Assembly: GCA_018340375.1 (NCBI GenBank)
Contig: JAFFJZ010000013.1
Span: 1,798,001 to 1,862,000, forward strand
From: Gonatopus flavifemur
Taxonomy: Eukaryota; Arthropoda; Insecta; Hymenoptera; Dryinidae
Direction: 5' to 3'
DNA length: 64,000 bases
The position numbers and the translations under genes are program-made. The notes below the pieces were generated by a model that had not been told where the DNA came from, searched no databases, and worked only from the letters and a program-made list of their open reading frames with translations. This document shows, in pieces, positions 55,947 to 64,000 of the stretch (position 1 is its first letter; the number at the start of each line of letters is the position of its first letter).

Positions 55947-58900
55947 TGAAGTTTTCGAGAGAAAAAAATAAAAGCAGCACATTTTGTTCGTACCAAAAAT
56001 CAATGCCTTTCAACACTGAATCTGTTCGATCTCCTTCATTCTTGGATGAATCGAGATGAATCTCGCGGATTTTGATTTCTGAAACTCCCCCTAAGATTAT
56101 ATTGTCGCGAAAGTTCTTGGAAGTCGATAAAAAATTAACAAATTTCTAGTTCAAAGTGAAAATCACGTATTTCATGCTTCGCATTGAACAAGTGGTGTAG
56201 GAAGTAAAAACTACAAAAAACTTCCACCGACCAAGTAGTTCGCTAGTGTATGGACTCACTTGAGGGAAAATTCCAGATCGATTGGACGATTAGTTTGCAA
56301 AATACAGCGAACGGGAATCTTTCACAATTGTGTGTCGATTCTTGGCTGAATACCAGGGTTACGGAAGATTGTATTCGCTCAATTTTCAACAACATTTCAT
56401 GGTCTTTAGGTTGCAGAATTCAAATATCCAAATATTTTTACAACATTCCATTTTCTCTATCTACGTGTTCGTTATGAACAGTTTGATTGAAGTTACAGGA
56501 AATATAACTCGCTTTGGACATGAAATCACGTAGAACAGTGATGAAATTGGGCAATAAAAAAAGGTCAGAACAAATAATAAAGAAAATTGAAGAACCAAAA
56601 AACATTCTCGGTCTCGAATCAATAGTCTCGTAAACATAACTCATAATTACTCAGTCGTTTGTGTACTCGAAATCGAATGAAATATTCAGGATGTGTACTC
56701 AGTAGTATACCCTTTGTCATAGACCTGCAGTTGTAATCTCCAGTGTGAGAAGAGCTCAAATAACCATTTCAAGGGATATAGTCAAATATCTCCAAAACTA
56801 GTAGATATGTTGAAATATGTTACGAACAAAAAATCCAGGGTTACAGGAGGGAAGTATGGCGCTGACCTTGGAAAATCCCTCAGAGGTCATTTCGAAGGTC
56901 TCTTGGAGGTCAAGATGATTTTCTTGAACCAGACCCCCATTTTTTCACAATGGCATTTGAAAGCTGGTTTCGAACCCTCCAGGAAACACTGTTCATGGAA
57001 ACGCGCTCTTTGGGGTGCAAGTGGACCGTCGAAGTCTTCAATGAACGCACTCGCGGACTGAGGCTAACGAGAACGTAAGTGCGTGGATAGGCGTGATGAT
57101 TCCAGTAGAGAGACAAACATTAGTGATAACCCTGAGCTCTCTGAAGACTCGAAGGATGTTTGAGTCTGTTTGAATGCGCATCTCAATCAACGTTATTTGG
57201 TATAGTGAATACTTCCAATGTTTCGAGCAACCCTTCAACATTTTCCAAGAGTCGATGCTCATCCATAACCGTGATTGAATCGGATGTAACAATTCAACGA
57301 ATTTCAAATGGAATAGTGAATCGTGATAAACCGAACACATAACTGCCCCTCATGATAAGTACAGACTCGATGTTCTCGTTTGCTTACGTTCGAGTTTTGC
57401 ACCAAAATGAATCAACTCTCATCTCCATTGGAACCGGTCACAATTTTCGGAGGAGAGCGAAGAAGAGAAATCCATAAATAAATGGGAACATCGAATCTCT
57501 CCTCATCATGAGTGGCAGTTATGTGTTCGGTTTATTACGATTCGCTATTGCGTTTGAAATCCTTTGAATCATACCATCTGATTCAATCAGGGTTACCCTA
57601 GTAGAGATTTTGGATGGGGGAATAAGAAAGCCTGATGAGGTACGCCTGATTTCCTATCAGGTCCTCATCAGGTCTCGTTACGGTTTTTCCTTTTTCGCTC
57701 GATTTTATGGAAATCTTATTCGAACCCTATAGTACCCTTGCGTTACAACCCTATCTGAATTCATTGGGGAAATCAAGTAAGGCCCTTGTGAGGGTCTCAT
57801 AAGATTCTCCTTATTTACGGTTCTCGGATTCTAACCTGATCATTACCTTATTGAGAGTAGGGAATGCCTGATCAAACTTCTACCAGAGTATGAATGAGAA
57901 TCGACTTTCAAAAAGTGTTCAAGGGTTGCTGGAAGCATTCAAAGTGTCCACCATATCACATAACCTTGATTGAGATGCGCATTCGGACAGACACAAAGAT
58001 CCTTCGAGCTCCCAGATAATTCCCCGAAGGATTAGGGTAATCACTAATCTTCGTCTCTCTCTGGAATTATCACACGCCTATCCACGCACTGACGCTCTTG
58101 GTAGCCCCAGTCCACGCGCGCAGTCATCAGAGACTTCGACGATCCTTAACTTGCACCCCAATGAGCGGGGGGGGGGTCCATGAGCAGAGTTTCCTGGAGG
58201 GTTTGAAACCAACTTTCAAATGCAATTGTGAGAAAATGGGGGTCTGATTCCAGGAAACCGTCTTGATCTTTAAGAGACCTCCAAAACGACCTCTGAGGGA
58301 TTTCCCAAGGTCAGCACCATACTTCCCCCCTGTAACCTCAAAATTTTTGACCGTAACATTTTTTTCCATCTCCACTAGTTTTAGAGATATTTGACTGTAT
58401 CACTTGAAATGGTCGACCGTGTATAACACGAGCAACGTCACAATAACATCATATTCTGAAATTGGAAACAAATGAAGATCGAATGTTGTTGGCTGTACTC
58501 GTGGAAAAACAATTAGCGAAGCATCGGGGGATCAAAATTCTCATGCAATATGACTGTTATCTTCGTTTTATTTTTCTTGAAATTGTGCGTTTTTTTTTAA
58601 TTTCGTCGGAAACTTCATTCACCATAAGGGACATTTTTGTCGCGGGGAGTTTTAAGAAACTTTAAATTCTCTCGATACTTCTGTTTTCCGGAGTACGTCC
58701 AACATGATCTTCGATGATCCTTGGTTTATGATTGAATGACATCCAGCAAATTATGCTTCCCACTGAATCCCGTGGTCTATGACAATCGGTACACATCCTG
58801 AATATTCCATTCGATTTCGTTGACAAACGCATGAGTAATCATGAGTTATGTCCACAAAACTATTGATTTAAGACCGAGGATGTTTTTTAGCTCTTCAGTT

Positions 58901-59570
58901 TTCTTTATTATTTGTTCTGACCTTCTTTTATTGCCCAATATCATCACTGTTCTACGTGATTTCATGCCCTAAGCAAGTTATATTTCCCGTAACTTCAATC
59001 AAACTGTTCATAACGAAAACATGGATAGAGGAAATGAAATGTTGTCAAAATATTTGGATATTCGAATTCTGCGACCTAAAAAACATGAACTGTTGTTGGA
59101 AAATTGAGCAAATACAATATCCCGTCCGGACCCTGGTATTCAGCCAAGGAACGACATATAATTGTGGAAGATTCCCGTTGCGTGCTTATGAATGAATCGC
59201 TGTATTTTGCAAACTAATAGTCCAATCGATCTGGAATTCTCCATACAGTTAGTCCATGCGCTAGCGAACTACTTTGTCGGTGGAAGTTTTTTGTAGTTTT
59301 TACTTCTTACACCACTCGTTCAATACAGAGCATGAAATACGTGATTCTCACTTTGAACCAGGAATTTGTTAATTTTTTATTGAGTTCCAAAAACTTTCGC
59401 GATAATATAATCTTAGGGGGGGTTTTAGAAATCGAAATCCGCGAGATTCATCCCGATTCATCCAAGAATGAAGGAGATCGAACGGATCCAGTGTTGGAAG
59501 ACATTGATTTTTGGTACGAGAAAAATGTGCAGTTTTTATTTCTTTCTCTCGAAAACTATACATTGTTACG
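55947..59570. mobile_element. 3.6-kb palindromic (foldback) element
   Basis: The left end AGTTTTCGAGAGAAAAAAAT is mirrored by ATTTCTTTCTCTCGAAAACT at the right. Partners continue inward (CTTCCACCGACCAAGTAGTT / AACTACTTTGTCGGTGGAAG; GATAAACCGAACACATAACT / AGTTATGTGTTCGGTTTATT). The loop is ~165 bp around 57350-57515. Arms are ~1.4 kb left and ~2 kb right, the right one lengthened by an insertion. No recognised protein. Confidence 0.85.
57596..57888. mobile_element. 293-bp MITE inside the right arm, TA duplication
   Basis: CCCTAGTAGAGATTTTGG after TA and AACTTCTACCAGAG before TA. It is absent from the mirror position in the left arm, which reads CATAACCGTGATTGAATCGG straight through. Confidence 0.78.
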
Positions 59571-60377
59571 TCGAAACTTTTCAGTCTTTGTGAAACAAAC
59601 GGATAGTTGGAGGAAAACACCGAATCGAAGTCCGATGCTCCTTTCGAACTACCACTTTAGCTAGGAAGATAATCCTAGACAAGGACTGGGAAGAGGATAT
59701 TGTGAAATCAGAAATGTTACGTTTTTATGCTGAAGTGTAGGTGAATTTATCCTTAAAACTAGGGATTACATGGACAAAGGATCTTGAGTAAATGAATTAG
59801 ATTTGATTAGTTCTAAATAAATTTGTTTCTCATAATAACATCCTTCTTTTTAGAAATTTAATTGGTCTGTTTGTTGTTTAAATGAAAGTTACATGAAATA
59901 CTAGTGGGTTATCACTCAAGGAAAGAGAAGAGATTTCATAGAAAAAGGACAAGGCAAGAGAAAGAAACTGATGAAATAAGATTTCTATATAATATTTATT
60001 CTGAGGGTTACTCAGAATAGTTAACTATTGTGGAATCTGGGTTTCTGGAAGATAATTTTACTCTGGGGTTTGCCCAGTAGTCAATTCTCCTCTCCAATAT
60101 TCTATATTAGTATTAGAACATAAAACATGCGAGATTATTCGAATTCGTCGATTCTGTTGGCCCAGAATATGGAATTTGGCGATATATATATATATATTAT
60201 TGAGAGAGGAGGAGAGAGAGGGAGGCAAATGGTGAATTTATGAGAACTGAGATACATAAACGCTTTAGGATTTGATGGATGAATTTTTCTGGGGTTCGCC
60301 CAGTAATCAGTTCGATCTATCGATATATATATTTTATCAATATTTCAATTCGTGTGATGTGAGGGAGTGAGCATGTA
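59571..60377. other. Spacer with short repeats and microsatellite
   Basis: TCTGGGGTTTGCCCAGTAGT (~60062) and TCTGGGGTTCGCCCAGTAAT (~60290) are near-identical hairpin-forming words (CTGGG..CCCAG) in similar context, and a third diverged one (CTGAGGGTTACTCAGAATAG) is at ~60001. A TA run lies at 60183-60199 and GA-rich text at 60203-60226. No gene. Confidence 0.5.
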
Positions 60378-61663
60378 CCAGGTGTGTAAGTATGAAACCG
60401 GAATTTGCCCATAGGTGGCGCTAGATGTCGATGCAGTTACCGACACATCACGTCAGCGGTGTCTTGTTATTGTATTGATATCCGACAAAGATTTCCAACT
60501 CACAATAATACGAGTTTCATTCAGTAGCATGAGTTTATTAGAGATGATCATGTCGAGTTTTGTGCCAACAAATTACGATTTGCGGACAGCACTACTTTTC
60601 TGTTTTCATCTGAAGAAGACCGCAGCCGAATCGCATCGAATGCTTGTAGAGGCGTTTGGTGAGCGTGCTCTCGGTGAAACACAGTGTTTCGAGTGGTTCA
60701 AACGGTTCAAAAATGGCGATTTTGACGTCAGGAACGAAGAACGTGGAAGACCACCGAAAAAGTTTGAAGACGCTGACCTGCGAGCCTTGTTGGTCGAGGA
60801 CGACGCCCAAACACAAAAACGACTGGCGGATCAGTTGAAGGTGACCTGAGAAGCCATCTCCCTTCGGTTGAAAGCCATGTGGAAGATACAAAAGGTGGGG
60901 AAATCGGTTCCACATGAACTCAACGAAAGACAGCAGGAAAACTGCGGAACAACATGCGAAATGCTGCTCGCCAGGTTCCAAAGAAAGTCATTTCCCCATC
61001 AAATTGTGACTAGCGATGAAAAGTGGATATATTTCGAGAATCCTAAGCGCAAAAAATCATGGGTTACTCCGGGTGGACCATCAACATCGACGGCAAGACC
61101 ACACCGCTACGGGCGAAAGACAATGCTGTGTGTTTGGTGGCATCAGAAGGGCGTAATCTACTACGAGCTGCTGAAACCTGGGGGAACTGTCAATACTCAA
61201 CGCTACCGTCAACAAATGATCGATTTGGATCGAGTTTTGCGTGAAAAACGAACAGAATACGGACAAAGACAACACAAGGTGATTTTGCTGCATGACAATG
61301 CACCAGCACACAAAGCAAAACAGGTCCAGGAAACGATAGGGTCGTTCCGTTGGGAGATTCTTCAGCACACGCCTTACTCACTGGACCTTGCCCCATCCGA
61401 TTACTACTTGTTTGCATCGATAAGACACGCACTTGCTGAGCAGCGCTCTACTTCTTACGAAGATGTACGAAAATGGCTCGATGACTGGTTTGCCTCAAAA
61501 GAGCAACAGTTCTTTTGGCGCAGAATCCACAAATTGCCAGAAAGATGGAAAAAATGTATAGATAGCGACGGACAATACTTTGAATAAGTCACTTTGTATA
61601 ATATCATTACAATAAACGTGTTTTTTCTGTACAAAAATTCCGGTTTCATACTTACACACCTGG
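60378..61663 (+). mobile_element. mariner element with one-sided TA
   Basis: It is 1286 bp long. CCAGGTGTGTAAGTATGAAA is mirrored perfectly over 29 bp by TTTCATACTTACACACCTGG. The left flank is TA and the right is TG, a mutated target duplication. Confidence 0.93.
60550..61587 (+). pseudogene. mariner transposase with a single premature TGA
   Basis: The frame from ATG 60550 (MSSFVPTNYDLR) to 61587 is open except for TGA at codon 100 (60847). Helix-turn-helix text (KKTAAESHRMLVEAFGERAL; RLADQLKVT) precedes the stop. The catalytic part after it is intact: Asp in VTSDEKWIYF, ILLHDNAPAH and LDLAPSDYYLF, with 34 residues between the last two. It ends DSDGQYFE. VPHEL replaces the commoner WVPHEL. 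An upstream in-frame ATG at 60529 also exists. I chose 60550 because it gives the family's usual N-terminus. The style is mauritiana group. One stop and perfect terminal repeats imply a young copy. Confidence 0.92.
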
Positions 61664-62389
61664 TGAACATAAAATTTGAGAGTGATAAAAGGGGATTCAG
61701 GGGAGGAATGAGAAAATTCAGTTTCGCGATGAATCCTTCTATAAACGTAAGGACTTCATTGATTGACGAATTTCATCATCATTTCCTAGTGAGGAAGGAT
61801 TTTGAGGAAGAGGAAATTGGGTGATTATTTTTTTGAATAGTATTTGAATTCAATAGGGGTGGATTTATTGTTTTTACAAGGGGTACAATTATTTTTGTTA
61901 TATAATAATTCGCAAGGGGTTCTGGAAGGTGGATTTCTAATGCGATTCGTTTGGAAAGGAGTCATTCCATATAAAATCGTCTGAAAATGGAAAAAATCGT
62001 TGCCGACCTATTTCAGATTTTGCTGTAACTTTGAGGGAGTCTTCTTTGGGGTTCCAAAGAACAGAATTCACGCACCTTTGATTTTTATCAACGCTTGTTT
62101 CCGCATATTTGAATCAAAACTCTTGAAAATCGCTATCTTCATGCTTTATCCAGATTGGCTCTAAAATTTTTTCTTTCCAAGGTATCTACCCACTTGAGGT
62201 GGCATTTTGAAGGGAAAAGATAGCACTTCCATTGTAAGCACAAAGAATTCGCTGAGTCAATACCTCTGGATAATGACAGCCTGTCAAAGATACGTGTTTT
62301 CGATGTATTTTTTGTGAATTTTAATGGACTCTAGCACGTTGGCGGTTTAACGTGAGTAGATTATGTGACTCAAGAATCAAGTGCACACA
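61664..62389. other. Spacer between two mariners
   Basis: No recognised gene or repeat. Confidence 0.4.
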
Positions 62390-63711
62390 CGAGGTGTGTT
62401 CAAAAAGTAAGGTGACTTTTCAAATTTCGCGGGCAACGTACTTTCGATTATCGATTTTTTTGTTTTGTTATGTTGGCACACTCTTCCCGAACATCTGTAC
62501 CAAGTTTCAAGTGTATAGCATTTTTTATTTGGTTTTGAGAGGCGTAAAGGTTATCAGTGTTTTGCGTGCTCGGCGATTTCTTGCTATCGAAAAATATGGA
62601 TCAAAGGATTTGCATCAAATTTTGTGTGAGAAATAAAATAAAGTGCTCCGGAACACTCAAAATGTTTACAGTAGCATACGGTGAAACTGTTCTGAGTAAA
62701 AAAAATGTTTACAAGTGGTACAAACTCTCCCAAGATGGCCGGGAAGATGCCAATGACGAGCCTCGCTCTGGATGCCCAAGCACGTCAACAACTGATGAAA
62801 ACGTTCAAGCAGTGAAGAAAATTGTTTTGGAAAATCGTCGAATCACTATCAGAGGAGTTGCTGAGGATGTTGGTTCATCGCTCGGCTCGTGCCATGAAAT
62901 TTTTTCTAACGTTTTGGGCATGAGACGTGTGTCAGCGAAGTTTGTTCCGAAATTGCTAAATTTTGACCAAAAGAACCGTCGCATGAGCATCGCTCAAGAA
63001 CTGTTGAATGACGTCAACGACGACCCAGATTCACTCAAAAGGGTCATAACTGGTGACGAATCATGGGTATATGGTTATGATGTCGAAACCAAAGTCCAAT
63101 CGTCCCAATGGAAGACCCCAGATGAGCCAAGACCGAAAAAAGCACGCCAAGTTCGATCAAATGTCAAAGTTTTGCTCACTGTTTTCTTCGATTACCATGG
63201 CGTGGTGCATCAAGAGTTCTTACCATATGGTCGTACGGTCAATAAACAGTATTATCTTGAAGTTATGCGCCGTTTGCGAGAAGCGATACGAAGAAAACGT
63301 CCAGAATTGTGGAAAAATAATTCATGGCTTTTGCATCACGATAATGCCCCTGCTCACTCATCTTTGCTTGTGAGAGATTTTTTGGCCAAAAACAACACCA
63401 CAATCATGCCTCAGCCACCATATTCACCGGATTTGGCCCCATGTGACTTTTTCTTGTTCCCAAAACTAAAGAGACCTATGAAAGGACGGAGATTTGCAAC
63501 GATTGAAGAGATAAAGACTGCATCGCTGGAAGAGCTCAAGGCTATACCGAAAAGTGCTTATGAGAAGTGCTCTGAGGATTGGAAAAACCATTGGCATAAG
63601 TGTATTGTATCTGAGGGGGATTACTTTGAAGGGGACAACATAAATATTGATAAATAAATAAATATTTTTTCTTAAGAATACAAAGTCACCTTACTTTCTG
63701 AACACACCTCG
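62390..63711 (+). mobile_element. mariner element, second uninterrupted copy
   Basis: It is 1322 bp long. CGAGGTGTGTTCAAAAAGTA is mirrored by TACTTTCTGAACACACCTCG, ~30 bp with one mismatch. The right flank is TA and the left is CA. It probably inserted near or into the LINE fragment that begins at 63714. Confidence 0.92.
62596..63657 (+). CDS. mariner transposase, uninterrupted
   Basis: It has 353 residues from ATG 62596 (open frame extends upstream without ATG). The N-terminus MDQRICIKFCVRNKIKCSGT is followed by helix-turn-helix regions (YGETVLSKKNVYKWYK; ITIRGVAEDVGSS). The linker has FVPKLL instead of WVPRLL. The triad is complete: D154 (ITGDESWVYG), D249 (LLHHDNAPAH) and D284 (SPDLAPCDFFLF), with D34D spacing. 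It ends SEGDYFEGDNINIDK, then AATAAATAAATA. The sequence group differs from both other mariner types here (irritans- and mauritiana-like). No stop or shift was found, so a functional product is possible, although the changed left flank indicates some age. Confidence 0.93.
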   Translation: MDQRICIKFCVRNKIKCSGTLKMFTVAYGETVLSKKNVYKWYKLSQDGREDANDEPRSGCPSTSTTDENVQAVKKIVLENRRITIRGVAEDVGSSLGSCHEIFSNVLGMRRVSAKFVPKLLNFDQKNRRMSIAQELLNDVNDDPDSLKRVITGDESWVYGYDVETKVQSSQWKTPDEPRPKKARQVRSNVKVLLTVFFDYHGVVHQEFLPYGRTVNKQYYLEVMRRLREAIRRKRPELWKNNSWLLHHDNAPAHSSLLVRDFLAKNNTTIMPQPPYSPDLAPCDFFLFPKLKRPMKGRRFATIEEIKTASLEELKAIPKSAYEKCSEDWKNHWHKCIVSEGDYFEGDNINIDK

Positions 63712-63713
63712 TA

Positions 63714-64000
63714 TAGTAACAGAACATATAAAAACGTAGAAATTCTGCATTCACATAGATGCTACCTGTTTATAAGAGTTGAAATATGTCAAATCACATG
63801 TATTATTGGACCAGTATATATTAATCAAAAAACGGAAATAAATGATATTTTTGATAATATAGATGACCTTATAGTGGAATACAATGCAAAATACCAGGAT
63901 GCCCGCATAATTATTGGAGGCGATTTCAACGCTCGCATAGCGAACGAAGGAGACCTGGATCCGTTTCAGATTTCAGGAACCGTAAACTTCACAACAAAAA
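63714..64000 (+). pseudogene. LINE endonuclease domain, cut by window end
   Basis: From 63714 an open frame reaches the window edge. It reads YLFIRVEICQITCIIGPVYI, then DDLIVEYNAKYQDARIIIGG, then GDFNARIANEGDLDPFQ. GGDFNAR is the catalytic block of the endonuclease/exonuclease/phosphatase fold used by non-LTR retrotransposons, and the preceding strand pattern fits. It starts flush with the TA at the right end of the mariner. It differs from the LINE at 44.9 kb (GDWNAV), so it is another family or clade. The status beyond 64000 is unknown. Confidence 0.75.

Noticed and set aside
56807..57061. Conserved-looking peptide in both arms of the 3.6-kb palindrome
   Set aside because: Not annotated as a gene: the plus-strand frame begins at TTG and similarity between arms follows from the palindrome itself. 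Kept only as a test within a finding.

Overview
The window looks like repeat-rich nuclear DNA of an arthropod, most probably an insect. It is AT-rich by eye, has no operons or ribosome binding sites, and is packed with Tc1/mariner elements, an LTR retroelement with an F-type envelope gene, RTE-like LINE pieces, a Mutator-like element, hAT-like elements and many palindromic non-autonomous elements. No intact host gene is visible. Host-like traces are limited to a decayed MFS sugar (trehalose-type) transporter exon near 20.6-21.0 kb, a possible terminal exon near 28.5 kb, and a ubiquitin-specific-protease-like fragment near 15.3-15.7 kb that may itself belong to a repeat. The species cannot be named from the sequence.

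Layout. 0.1-9.4 kb: a minus-strand, errantivirus-like LTR retroelement (gag, protease, RT remnant, integrase, env, plus a small extra zinc-finger-like ORF). It is broken by stops, frameshifts, an RT/RNase H deletion and a 2-kb foldback insertion. 10.4-12.5 kb: two elements ending in CACGGA-type termini. 12.5-15.3 kb: purine-rich and GC-rich sequence without convincing genes. 15.3-18.1 kb: USP-like fragment, then a foldback element with tandem ~180-bp units and decayed outliers. 18.6-23.1 kb: MITEs, the transporter pseudogene, a small unknown ORF and an unusual element made of GCTG-N3-CAGC motifs. 23.6-27.7 kb: a foldback array split by a mariner, then a hAT-like element. 29.4-37.7 kb: a large foldback (31.5-36.4 kb) carrying a nested hAT-like element that itself carries MITEs, then a TA-flanked foldback. 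38.6-41.1 kb: microsatellite and minor repeats. 42.1-43.4 kb: a mariner with an uninterrupted transposase. 44.9-55.4 kb: a Russian-doll locus, in which an RTE-like LINE is split by an 8-kb long-TIR DNA transposon, which is itself split by a Mutator-like element and by smaller elements. 55.9-59.6 kb: a 3.6-kb palindrome. 60.4-63.7 kb: two mariners, one with a single premature stop and one uninterrupted. 63.7 kb to the end: another LINE endonuclease fragment cut by the window edge.

How the parts relate. These are competing mobile elements rather than a pathway. Nesting gives relative ages: LINE older than long-TIR DNA element older than Mutator-like element; retroelement older than its foldback; foldbacks older than the mariner and hAT insertions they carry. 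The two mariner transposases at 42.2-43.2 and 62.6-63.7 kb are the only plausible enzyme sources seen. The most unusual candidates are the unclassified long-TIR element encoding a CCNP/CRK-type protein, the recurrent foldbacks whose arms are tandem arrays, and the CACGGA-ended family with unrelated interiors.
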